From contig NZ_LT607422.1 in NCBI RefSeq assembly GCF_900095225.1, positions 2,780 to 66,779 of the forward strand: a stretch of DNA of 64,000 nucleotides, written 5' to 3'. The position numbers were made by a program, and so were the translations under genes. This document shows positions 8,453-15,960 of the stretch, in pieces. The number at the start of each line of letters is the position of its first letter. The first letter of the stretch is position 1. A model generated the notes under the pieces. That model ran no database searches and was not told the origin of the DNA. It was given only the letters and a program-made list of their open reading frames with translations. Source of the DNA: Pseudomonas sp. UMAB-08 (GTDB lineage Bacteria > Pseudomonadota > Gammaproteobacteria > Pseudomonadales > Pseudomonadaceae).

Positions 8453-9678
8453 CACCGGACACGCCTATACAACCGCTGTTTCTGGGTGAGACCGGTTTTT
8501 CCTCGGCCGCCCCTTCCACCCAAAGCCCCAGGGCAGGCCTGCCGCACCTGCCGCCCTTGGCGCTGTACATCCATATCCCGTGGTGCGTGCGCAAATGCCC
8601 GTATTGCGACTTCAACTCGCACACGGCCAGCCCGGTCCTGCCCGAGCAGGAATACGTCGACGCGTTGCTGGCGGATCTTGATCAGGACCTGCCGCACGTT
8701 CATGGCCGCGAGCTGAGCTCGATTTTCTTCGGCGGCGGCACGCCCAGCCTGTTCAGCGCCAACGCGCTGGGGCGTCTGCTCAAGGGCGTGGAGCAGCGCA
8801 TCCGTTTTGCCAGTGACATCGAAATCACCCTTGAAGCCAACCCTGGTACGTTTGAACAAGCCAAATTCAGCGCGTATCGCGGGCTTGGCATCAATCGGCT
8901 GTCGATTGGCATTCAGAGTTTCCAGGAAGAGAAGCTCAAGGCGCTGGGTCGCATCCACAATGGCGACGAAGCGATTCGTGCAGCCGACATGGCGCGCCAG
9001 GCTGGTTTTGACAACTTCAACCTGGACTTGATGCACGGTTTGCCGGATCAGTCGCAGGAAGACGCACTGGGTGATTTGCGCCAGGCCATCGCGTTAGCGC
9101 CGACGCATCTGTCGTGGTACCAACTGACGCTGGAACCGAACACGGTGTTCTGGAACCAGCCGCCAACCCTGCCGGAGGACGACATCCTGTGGGACATTCA
9201 AGAGGCCGGACAGGCGTTGCTCGCAGAGCACGGTTACGCGCAATACGAAGTGTCGGCCTACGCCCAACCCGGCAGGCCTGCACGGCATAACCTCAATTAC
9301 TGGAGGTTCGGCGACTTCATCGGCATCGGTGCCGGCGCGCATGGCAAGCTCAGCCATCCCGACGGGCGCATCGTGCGCACCTGGAAAACCCGCCTGCCCA
9401 AGGATTATCTGAACCCGAACAAGGCGTTCAAGGCCGGCGAGAAGCTGCTCAGCAACGAAGACATGCCCTTCGAATTCCTGATGAATGCCCTGCGCCTGAC
9501 AAATGGCGTCGACGCGGAGCTATTTCGCGAGCGCACCGGTCTAAGCCTCGACACCCTGGCCAGCGCCCGGCAACAGGCCGAACAGCGCGGCCTTCTGGAC
9601 ACTGATCCGACACGTCTGGTCGCCAGCGCCCGAGGGCAATTGTTCCTCAATGACTTGCTGCACTATTTTTTGACCTAA
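8449..9678 (+). CDS. hemW: Radical SAM heme chaperone HemW
   Basis: The 409-residue radical SAM protein has CxxxCxxC at Cys46, Cys50 and Cys53 (WCVRKCPYC), with FFGGGTPS as the SAM-binding motif. The immediate sequence CPYCDFN lacks the extra cysteine of the true oxygen-independent coproporphyrinogen oxidase HemN, which fits HemW. HemW delivers heme to membrane respiratory enzymes. The 8449 start gives an ATGA overlap with rdgB. A longer frame reading back into rdgB was not used. Confidence 0.94.
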   Translation: MTPDTPIQPLFLGETGFSSAAPSTQSPRAGLPHLPPLALYIHIPWCVRKCPYCDFNSHTASPVLPEQEYVDALLADLDQDLPHVHGRELSSIFFGGGTPSLFSANALGRLLKGVEQRIRFASDIEITLEANPGTFEQAKFSAYRGLGINRLSIGIQSFQEEKLKALGRIHNGDEAIRAADMARQAGFDNFNLDLMHGLPDQSQEDALGDLRQAIALAPTHLSWYQLTLEPNTVFWNQPPTLPEDDILWDIQEAGQALLAEHGYAQYEVSAYAQPGRPARHNLNYWRFGDFIGIGAGAHGKLSHPDGRIVRTWKTRLPKDYLNPNKAFKAGEKLLSNEDMPFEFLMNALRLTNGVDAELFRERTGLSLDTLASARQQAEQRGLLDTDPTRLVASARGQLFLNDLLHYFLT

Positions 9679-9687
9679 GGACTTTGC

Positions 9688-10011
9688 ATGGACTTTGTAC
9701 TCGACCTGCTCGCGACCGTCTCGCGCTGGAGCCGCAGCAACCTTTCCGAAATCGCCCTGGCGTTGGTCGGTTGTCTATTGGTGTTGTTTGGGGCCGACAT
9801 CAAAGGCTGGCTGGAAGGTCGTATCGGTGGCCTGGCGGGTGCGTTGCGCATACCGGTCATGGCCCTGCTGTGCACAATCGGCAGCGGCGCGGCACTGATC
9901 TACGCCACCCCGTGGGTTATCCGCGGGCTGAGCCAGTTCAACAACTACAGCCTTGCGCCCGTGCTGCTGGTGGTGTTGGTCTTGATTGGGGTTGTAGCGG
10001 ATCGCCGCTAA
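9688..10011 (+). CDS. DUF3392 family inner-membrane protein
   Basis: The 107-residue protein has three hydrophobic segments (about 20-40, 52-75 and 85-104) and fits DUF3392, a small membrane family of unknown function. The start follows CTAAGGACTTTGC, a good ribosome-binding site 10 bp after hemW. It closes the forward gene run that begins at yggS. The short basic end VADRR suggests a cytoplasmic C-terminus. Confidence 0.85.
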   Translation: MDFVLDLLATVSRWSRSNLSEIALALVGCLLVLFGADIKGWLEGRIGGLAGALRIPVMALLCTIGSGAALIYATPWVIRGLSQFNNYSLAPVLLVVLVLIGVVADRR

Positions 10012-10018
10012 AGAACAC

Positions 10019-10084
10019 CTGTAGGAGCACGCTTGCCCGCGATAAGGTCGGCACGACCTTCAGGATGCAAGCGCGCGCCTACAC
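10019..10084. repeat. REP-type palindromic element
   Basis: GTAGGAGCACGCTTGCCC followed by GCGATAAGGTCG is a Pseudomonas REP core. A second, more degraded half in opposite orientation (GCAAGCGCGCGCCTACAC) closes the element. The middle contains AAGGTCGGCACGACCTT, which forms its own small hairpin; the same insert occurs at 35905-35922. It lies between the convergent DUF3392 gene and trmB. Confidence 0.75.
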
Positions 10085-10087
10085 GTT

Positions 10088-10822
10088 TTACGCCAGCTTC
10101 TCGAACTTCAAATCCCACACACCATGCCCGAGTCGCTCACCGCGACGTTCGAACTTGGTGATTGGCCGCTCGGTTGGGCGAGGCACGCATTTGCCGTCTT
10201 CGGCCTGGTTGCGATAGCCCGGCGCGACGTTCATCACTTCCAGCATGTACTCGGCATAGGGTTCCCAGTCGGTGGCCATGTGCAGAATGCCGCCTACCTT
10301 GAGCTTGCTGCGCACCAACTCGGCGAACTCTGGCTGAACGATGCGGCGTTTGTGGTGACGACTTTTGTGCCACGGGTCCGGGAAGAACAGCATCAAGCGG
10401 TCGAGGCTGTTGTCGGCGATGCAACGGTTGAGCACTTCGATGGCATCGCAATCGTAGACGCGCACATTGGTCAGCCCCTGGGTCAGCACGCCATTCAGCA
10501 GCGCGCCGACACCCGGGTAATGCACTTCGACGCCAATGAAATCGTGCTCGGGCGAGGCCGCCGCCATTTCCAGCAGCGAATGGCCCATGCCGAAGCCGAT
10601 TTCCAGGGTACGTGGCGCAGAGCGACCGAATACCTGATCAAAGTCCACGGGCGCATCTGCCAGCGGCAGGACGAACAGCGGCCGGCCCTGATCGAGGCCG
10701 CGTTGCTGGCCTTCGGTCATACGTCCGGCGCGCATCACGAAACTCTTGATGCGACGGTGTTGGCGCTCTTCGCCCTGTTCGGGAACAGACGGCTCTTGGT
10801 TGGAAACGTGCGAATCAGTCAT
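10088..10822 (-). CDS. trmB: tRNA (guanine-N7)-methyltransferase
   Basis: The 244-residue SAM-dependent enzyme methylates G46 in the tRNA variable loop. The N-terminal RRIKSFVMRAGRMTEGQQ is the conserved TrmB start region. LEIGFGMGHSL is the SAM motif, and LFFPDPWHKSRHHKRR binds the tRNA and the catalytic site. ATG at 10820-10822 (MTDSHVS) is preferred over the TTG just before it. The thiG stop lies about 10 bp upstream, so the genes are probably co-transcribed. Confidence 0.96.
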   Translation of the reverse strand: MTDSHVSNQEPSVPEQGEERQHRRIKSFVMRAGRMTEGQQRGLDQGRPLFVLPLADAPVDFDQVFGRSAPRTLEIGFGMGHSLLEMAAASPEHDFIGVEVHYPGVGALLNGVLTQGLTNVRVYDCDAIEVLNRCIADNSLDRLMLFFPDPWHKSRHHKRRIVQPEFAELVRSKLKVGGILHMATDWEPYAEYMLEVMNVAPGYRNQAEDGKCVPRPTERPITKFERRGERLGHGVWDLKFEKLA

Positions 10823-10832
10823 CAACGGGCTC

Positions 10833-11627
10833 TTACTTGATCAGACCATCCAGCGGCGAGGAGGCGCTGGCATAGAGTTTCTTTGGCATACGGCCAGCGA
10901 GGTACGCCAGACGACCGGCAACAATCGCGTGCTTCATGGCTTCGGCCATCATCACCGGATTTTGCGCGTGGGCGATGGCCGAGTTCATCAGCACCGCCTC
11001 ACAGCCCAGTTCCATGGCAATGGTGGCATCGGAAGCCGTACCGACGCCCGCATCGACCAGAACCGGCACTTTGGCTTCTTCGAGGATGATCTGCAGGTTG
11101 TAGGGATTGCAGATACCCAGACCGGTGCCGATCAGACCTGCCAGCGGCATGACCGCGATGCAGCCGATTTCCGCCAGTTGGCGCGCAATAATCGGGTCAT
11201 CGCTGGTGTAGACCATCACGTCGAAACCATCTTTGACCAGAATTTCGGCGGCCTTGAGGGTTTCGATCACGTTAGGGAACAGGGTTTTCTGGTCGGCCAG
11301 GACTTCCAGCTTGACCAGGTTTTTACCGTCGAGCAGCTCACGGGCCAGGCGGCAGGTGCGCACGGCTTCGATGGCATCGAAGCAACCGGCGGTGTTTGGC
11401 AGGATGGTGTAACGATCCGGCGGCAGGATGTCGAGCAGGTTCGGCTCACCCGGGTTCTGCCCAAGGTTGGTCCGACGCACGGCGACGGTGACAATCTCGG
11501 CACCCGAGGCTTCAATGGCCAGGCGCGTGGACTCCATGTCCGGGTACTTGCCCGTGCCAACCAGCAGGCGCGACTGGAAAGTACGACCGGCCAGAGTGAA
11601 AGGCTTGTCGGTGCGAACGTTGCTCAT
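10833..11627 (-). CDS. thiG: Thiazole synthase
   Basis: The 264-residue TIM-barrel enzyme builds the thiazole phosphate ring of thiamine from deoxyxylulose phosphate, dehydroglycine and the ThiS thiocarboxylate. The Schiff-base lysine is Lys106 in NLVKLEVLAD. ARQLAEIGCIAVMPL, IGTGLGICNP and VDAGVGTASDA are the conserved phosphate-binding loops. AAAGAGGATTTCCG before the ATG is a ribosome-binding site. thiS lies 78 bp upstream on the same strand. Confidence 0.97.
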   Translation of the reverse strand: MSNVRTDKPFTLAGRTFQSRLLVGTGKYPDMESTRLAIEASGAEIVTVAVRRTNLGQNPGEPNLLDILPPDRYTILPNTAGCFDAIEAVRTCRLARELLDGKNLVKLEVLADQKTLFPNVIETLKAAEILVKDGFDVMVYTSDDPIIARQLAEIGCIAVMPLAGLIGTGLGICNPYNLQIILEEAKVPVLVDAGVGTASDATIAMELGCEAVLMNSAIAHAQNPVMMAEAMKHAIVAGRLAYLAGRMPKKLYASASSPLDGLIK

Positions 11628-11705
11628 CGGAAATCCTCTTTAAGGTTGAGGTTCTTGCAGATTTGAATCGAAAGACTGACGACCCGCCAGATCGACTGAA
11701 GCGGC

Positions 11706-11906
11706 CTAGCCGCCACCGATGGCGTGCACCACTTCAACCTGATCGCCTTCGCGCAGGGCCGTGGAGACGTGCTGGCTGCGCGGGACAATATCCAGGTTGA
11801 GCTCGACCGCCACTCGACGCCCGGTCAGGTCCAGACGGATAAGCAACGCCGCGACGGTTTCACCGTCGGGCAGTTCAAAGGATTCACCGTTCAACTGAAT
11901 GTGCAT
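11706..11906 (-). CDS. thiS: Sulfur carrier protein ThiS
   Basis: The 66-residue ubiquitin-like carrier ends in the required Gly-Gly (VVHAIGGG). Its C-terminus becomes a thiocarboxylate and donates sulfur to ThiG. The start at 11906 (MHIQLNGESFELPDG) agrees with the usual family length. Upstream ATGs five to six codons earlier give MMAAYRMHIQ and cannot be excluded, since no ribosome-binding site clearly decides. Confidence 0.93.
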   Translation of the reverse strand: MHIQLNGESFELPDGETVAALLIRLDLTGRRVAVELNLDIVPRSQHVSTALREGDQVEVVHAIGGG

Positions 11907-12021
11907 GCGATAAGCAGCCATCATTTTAAGGGCCAGCATTCTAGCCCGATCATTACGTATGACCAAGGCAAAGCCACGCCATTCGTCTCAAGTGGAGCCC
12001 AAGGGGCAGGCTCGTAATACG

Positions 12022-12399
12022 TCAGACCGTGCCCAGGCGCCATGCTGCCACGCCCAGCAACAGCCAGCCCGCCAGGAAGGCCAGCCCACCAAACGGGGTA
12101 ATGATCCCAAGCCGGGTGACACCCGTCAGGGTCAACAGGTACAGGCTGCCGGAGAACAATACAATACCAACGACAAACGAGATGCCCGCCCACGTCATCA
12201 AACGGCCAGGGATCTGCACGGCAAGCAATGCAACGGCCAATAAGGCCAAGGTGTGGACCAACTGGTACATCACGCCTGTATGGAAAATCGCCAGATACTC
12301 CGCGCTCAGGCGGTCTTTCAGGCCGTGAGCGGCAAACGCGCCAAGGGCTACGCCGGTAAAACCGAAAAAGGCAGCAAGCATCAAGAAGCCACGAAACAT
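12022..12399 (-). CDS. DUF423 family membrane protein
   Basis: The 125-residue protein has four hydrophobic helices and the DUF423 hallmark GAFAAHGLKDRL near residue 20-31, followed by FHTGVMYQLVHTLALL. E. coli YgdD belongs to the same family; the function is not established. The protein sits in the inner membrane. It is divergent from mtgA and follows the thiamine genes in reverse orientation. Confidence 0.9.
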   Translation of the reverse strand: MFRGFLMLAAFFGFTGVALGAFAAHGLKDRLSAEYLAIFHTGVMYQLVHTLALLAVALLAVQIPGRLMTWAGISFVVGIVLFSGSLYLLTLTGVTRLGIITPFGGLAFLAGWLLLGVAAWRLGTV

Positions 12400-12440
12400 C
12401 TCAAACTCCAGTCAACGATCATTCGATTGCACAGGGTCTG

Positions 12441-12446
12441 TATAAT
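12441..12446 (+). promoter_or_regulatory. Candidate -10 element for mtgA
   Basis: A perfect TATAAT lies 35 bp before the preferred mtgA start. No convincing -35 was found at the right spacing. It overlaps the alternative upstream ATG (12445), which argues for the start at 12481. Confidence 0.35.
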
Positions 12447-12480
12447 GGCCCGCTCAACTGCTCCGGCCAAGCCATCTCTT

Positions 12481-13191
12481 ATGCTGCGTTTCCTCTTCAA
12501 CCGTGTCGTCAAAGCCCTGTTCTGGTTCGCAGCGGCCAGCGTTGTGCTGGTATTGGTCTTTCGTTGGGTGCCGCCACCCGGCACCGCGCTGATGGTCGAG
12601 CGCAAGATCGAATCCTGGACCGACGGCCAGCCTATCGACCTGCAACGCACCTGGCAGCCCTGGGACAAAATCTCCAACGATCTGAAAGTGGCGGTGATCG
12701 CGGGTGAAGACCAGAAATTCGCCGAGCACTGGGGTTTCGATGTCGATGCGATTCAGGCGGCGCTGGCCCATAACGAACTCGGCGGCTCGGTACGCGGCGC
12801 CAGTACGCTGAGCCAGCAGGTATCGAAGAACCTGTTCCTGTGGTCGGGCCGTAGCTGGCTGCGCAAAGGGCTGGAGGCCTGGTTCACCGGGTTGATCGAG
12901 GTGTTCTGGTCCAAGCAGCGGATTCTTGAGGTTTACCTCAACAGCGTCGAGTGGGACGACGGCGTGTTTGGCGCCGAAGCGGCTGCGCGGCATCACTTCG
13001 GTGTGAGCGCTGGCGGGCTGTCGATGCAACAGGCCAGCTACCTCGCCGCCGTGCTGCCCAATCCCCGCCAGTGGAGTGCCAGCCACCCCAGCAGCTACGT
13101 GGCGCGCCGTGCCGGCTGGATTCGCCAGCAGATGCGTCAGTTGGGCGGGGATGAGTATCTGGTGGGGTTGAACCACAGCCGGAAGTTTTGA
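12481..13191 (+). CDS. mtgA: Monofunctional biosynthetic peptidoglycan transglycosylase
   Basis: The 236-residue family GT51 enzyme polymerises lipid II into glycan strands without a transpeptidase domain. An N-terminal anchor helix (about 10-27) leads into the GT51 domain. The catalytic Glu is in IAGEDQKFAEHWGFD. GASTLSQQVSKNLFLW and RILEVYLNSVEWDDGVFGAEAAA are the further conserved motifs. The start at 12481 matches the family length. An ATG at 12445 in the same frame would add 12 residues but coincides with a TATAAT. Confidence 0.95.
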   Translation: MLRFLFNRVVKALFWFAAASVVLVLVFRWVPPPGTALMVERKIESWTDGQPIDLQRTWQPWDKISNDLKVAVIAGEDQKFAEHWGFDVDAIQAALAHNELGGSVRGASTLSQQVSKNLFLWSGRSWLRKGLEAWFTGLIEVFWSKQRILEVYLNSVEWDDGVFGAEAAARHHFGVSAGGLSMQQASYLAAVLPNPRQWSASHPSSYVARRAGWIRQQMRQLGGDEYLVGLNHSRKF

Positions 13192-13244
13192 TTCAGAATC
13201 ATTGATATCCGGACTGACGCCTTCGCGGCTTATCTGACACAACA

Positions 13245-13277
13245 AAAAACGCCCCGATCACATGGTCGGGGCGTTTT
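13245..13277. terminator. Bidirectional terminator between mtgA and rpoH
   Basis: Arms AAAAACGCCCCGA and its complement TCGGGGCGTTTTT give a 13-bp stem with A and T runs on the two sides, so it can serve both convergent genes. It lies just past the rpoH stop. Confidence 0.88.
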
Positions 13278-13295
13278 TGTGTGTCGAGCAGCTGT

Positions 13296-14153
13296 TTACG
13301 CGGCGATCGACAGTTTCAGCTTGTTCATCGCGCTTTTTTCAAGCTGACGAATACGCTCGGCGGAGACGTTGTACTTCTGCGCCAGGTCATGCAGCGTGGC
13401 CTTCTCTTCAGACAACCAGCGCTGATAAAGAATGTCACGGCTACGATCATCGAGCACGTCCAGCGCCTGGTGCAGATTGGCGGTGGAGTTATCGGTCCAG
13501 TCGGAATCTTCCAACTGCCGTGCCGGGTCGTAACGGTGGTCTTCCAGATAATTGGCAGGCGACTGGAACGCGCTGTCGTCGTCCGCTTCGGCAGCCGGAT
13601 CGAATGCCATGTCGTGGCCGGTCAGGCGGCTTTCCATTTCGCGTACTTCGCGCGGCTCTACGCCAAGGCTTTCCGCCACGCGATGGACTTCTTCATTGTT
13701 CAGCCAGGCCAGACGTTTTTTCTGGCTGCGCAGATTGAAGAACAGCTTGCGCTGCGCCTTGGTCGTGGCGACTTTGACGATGCGCCAGTTGCGCAGAATG
13801 AATTCATGAATTTCAGCTTTGATCCAGTGCACGGCGAACGACACCAGGCGCACACCCATTTCCGGGTTGAAGCGCTTGACGGCCTTCATCAGGCCAACGT
13901 TGCCTTCCTGGATCAGGTCAGCCTGTGCCAGGCCATAACCGGAATAACTGCGTGCGATATGCACCACAAAACGCAGGTGGGCGAGCACCATCTGCCGAGC
14001 CGCCCCTAGATCCTGCTCATAATAGAGACTCTCGGCCAGTTCACGCTCCTGCTCGGGCGTCAGCAAGGGAATGCTGTTGACCGTGTGCACGTAGGCCTCC
14101 AGGTTTGCGCCTGGGGCCGCTAATGCATAAACAGGTTGCAAAGAAGTGGTCAT
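13296..14153 (-). CDS. rpoH: RNA polymerase heat-shock sigma factor (sigma-32)
   Basis: The 285-residue sigma-70 family factor directs transcription of heat-shock genes. Region 2 carries LAHLRFVVHIARSYSGYG and ADLIQEGNVGLMKAV. The RpoH box QRKLFFNLR, bound by chaperone/FtsH control factors, is present. Region 4 ends with a helix-turn-helix (TLHDLAQKYNVSAERIRQLE). CGGAGGTTTTTTTCGT precedes the ATG. It follows ftsX by about 110 bp, the order found across Pseudomonas. A candidate sigma-E type promoter lies in that gap. Confidence 0.98.
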   Translation of the reverse strand: MTTSLQPVYALAAPGANLEAYVHTVNSIPLLTPEQERELAESLYYEQDLGAARQMVLAHLRFVVHIARSYSGYGLAQADLIQEGNVGLMKAVKRFNPEMGVRLVSFAVHWIKAEIHEFILRNWRIVKVATTKAQRKLFFNLRSQKKRLAWLNNEEVHRVAESLGVEPREVREMESRLTGHDMAFDPAAEADDDSAFQSPANYLEDHRYDPARQLEDSDWTDNSTANLHQALDVLDDRSRDILYQRWLSEEKATLHDLAQKYNVSAERIRQLEKSAMNKLKLSIAA

Positions 14154-14201
14154 ACGAAAAAAACCTCCGACTCACATAACTCGTGCAGTTCAGCACTGCG
14201 A

Positions 14202-14230
14202 AATTGACCGGGAACCAATAGACAAGTTCC
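14202..14230 (-). promoter_or_regulatory. Candidate AlgU/sigma-E promoter of rpoH
   Basis: On the reverse strand GGAACTT (14224-14230) is followed after 16 bp by TCAATT (14202-14207). This resembles the GAACTT-N16/17-TCtga consensus of envelope-stress sigma factors. It lies about 50 bp upstream of the rpoH start. rpoH is known to have such a promoter in P. aeruginosa and E. coli; the assignment here is by pattern. Confidence 0.55.
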
Positions 14231-14266
14231 CTAAACCGCTGAAAGCGTCAATATTAAAAATTAATT

Positions 14267-15295
14267 CTAACGAGGCGCCAGCTCTCTCAAGTGGCGTGCT
14301 ACTGCAATCCAAGCACCGATATACCCTAACAATACCGCTCCAAGCAAGAGCGAAAAGCCATCAGCCAGCGGCACACCCGCCAAAGAGAAGTCGCTCCCGT
14401 ACAGACCCGCCAACCCAACCACGGCATCGTTGAGCCAGTCTAGACCAAAAGCGAGCACACCCCAGGACAGAAAACCGGCCCCCAGGCCATACAGTGCGCC
14501 CATATACAGAAAAGGCCGTCGCACGTAGGCGTCAGTGCCGCCGACCAGTTTGATCACTTCGATCTCGACGCGGCGGTTCTCGATGTGCAGACGTATCGTG
14601 TTACCAATTACCAGCAGCAGCGCGAGCACCAGCAAGACGGTCAGACCAAAAACAAACCGGTCGCCCAGTTTGAGAATCGCCGCCAGACGTTCGACCCATA
14701 CCAGATCGAGCTGAGCCTGCTGCACCTTCGGCAGCTCTGCCAAACGCGTGCGCAGCGCTTCCAAAGCGGGTTTATCGACTTCATTCGGCGTCACCAGCAC
14801 AACGCCCGGAAGCGGGTTCTGTGGCAATTCCTTCAACGCTTCGCCCAGCCCGGATTGCTGCTGAAACTCAACCAGCGCCTGATCCTTGCTGATGTATTCG
14901 GCCTCCGCCACGCCGGGCATCCGCTGGATCTGCTCGCGCAGGGCGCTGCCCTCACTGGCACTGGCGTCCAGCTCCAGGTAAAGCGAAATCTGCGCTGCAC
15001 GCTGCCACGAACCGCCTAAACGCTCGACGTTGTTCAACAGCAGCGACAAGCCCATGGGCAGGCTCAAGGCGATGGCCATTACCAGGCAGGTAAAGAAGCT
15101 GCCAATCGGCTGTTTGCCCAAACGGCGCACGCTGTCGAGCACGCTGGAGCGGTGTGCTTCCAGCCAGGCATGCAGCAAGGTGCCGAAGTCCGGACCGTCA
15201 TCGTCGTCACGAGGCTTTTTCTTTTTCTGCGGTTGCGGTTCGGCCGCCTTGGGGGCGACGCGCTCCGACACTTTAGGGCTGCGTGTGGCGCTCAT
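14267..15295 (-). CDS. ftsX: Cell division protein FtsX (permease subunit)
   Basis: The 342-residue polytopic protein forms the type VII ABC transporter-like FtsEX complex, which controls periplasmic amidase activators at the septum. A basic, Lys/Pro-rich cytoplasmic N-terminus (about 1-60) precedes the first membrane helix. A periplasmic domain of about 130 residues follows, then three more helices (about 215-240, 260-290 and 305-335). The start overlaps the ftsE stop (ATGA-type junction), so expression is coupled. Confidence 0.96.
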   Translation of the reverse strand: MSATRSPKVSERVAPKAAEPQPQKKKKPRDDDDGPDFGTLLHAWLEAHRSSVLDSVRRLGKQPIGSFFTCLVMAIALSLPMGLSLLLNNVERLGGSWQRAAQISLYLELDASASEGSALREQIQRMPGVAEAEYISKDQALVEFQQQSGLGEALKELPQNPLPGVVLVTPNEVDKPALEALRTRLAELPKVQQAQLDLVWVERLAAILKLGDRFVFGLTVLLVLALLLVIGNTIRLHIENRRVEIEVIKLVGGTDAYVRRPFLYMGALYGLGAGFLSWGVLAFGLDWLNDAVVGLAGLYGSDFSLAGVPLADGFSLLLGAVLLGYIGAWIAVARHLRELAPR

Positions 15296-15960
15296 ACGGC
15301 CTCCCCGTCGCCGATCAAGCGGCCACGCTGGAGCGTCAGCATGCGATGGCGCATGCGCGCAATCAACGCCAGGTCATGGCTGGCGATCAGCACACTGGTG
15401 CCTAAACGATTGATGTCTTCGAATACACCCATGATTTCCGCTGCCAGACGTGGGTCCAGGTTACCGGTCGGTTCATCCGCCAGCAGTAACGCCGGACGGT
15501 GGACGATGGCCCGAGCGATGCCGACCCGCTGTTGTTGGCCTGTGGATAAGTCACCGGGGTACAGATCGGTTTTGTCCGAGAGCGCCACGCGCTCCAGGGC
15601 CGAGTCGACGCGCTTGGTGATTTCCGCCTTGGACAACCCAAGAATCTGCAGTGGCAAGGCGATGTTGTTGAACACCGTGCGGTCGAACAGTAGCTGGTGA
15701 TTCTGGAACACTACGCCTATCTGACGACGCAGGAACGGGATTTGCGAGGTGCTGATCTGGCCCAGATCCTGACCGGCCAGCAACAATTTGCCGGTGGTCG
15801 GGCGCTCCATGGCCAGGAGCAAGCGCAACAGGGTACTTTTACCGGCGCCAGAATGGCCGGTAACAAACAAAAACTCGCCACGACGCACTCGAAAGCTCAG
15901 CTCATGCAAGCCGACGTGTCCGTTCGGATAGCGTTTACCGACCTGTTCGAAACGAATCAT
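15292..15960 (-). CDS. ftsE: Cell division ATP-binding protein FtsE
   Basis: The 222-residue ABC ATPase partners FtsX. Walker A is GHSGAGKST (35-43), the ABC signature is LSTGQQQRVGIARA, and Walker B is LLLADEPTGNLD. It works at the cytoplasmic face of the divisome. Its start overlaps the ftsY stop by four bases, and its stop overlaps ftsX. Confidence 0.97.
   Translation of the reverse strand: MIRFEQVGKRYPNGHVGLHELSFRVRRGEFLFVTGHSGAGKSTLLRLLLAMERPTTGKLLLAGQDLGQISTSQIPFLRRQIGVVFQNHQLLFDRTVFNNIALPLQILGLSKAEITKRVDSALERVALSDKTDLYPGDLSTGQQQRVGIARAIVHRPALLLADEPTGNLDPRLAAEIMGVFEDINRLGTSVLIASHDLALIARMRHRMLTLQRGRLIGDGEAV

Noticed and set aside
8449..9678. hemN, oxygen-independent coproporphyrinogen oxidase
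   Set aside because: The motif context CxxxCxxC followed by DFN and the position after rdgB fit HemW; the additional HemN cysteine is missing.
11907..12021. TPP riboswitch upstream of thiS/thiG
   Set aside because: No recognisable thi-box sequence lies in the short gap; in Pseudomonas the riboswitch is usually at thiC.
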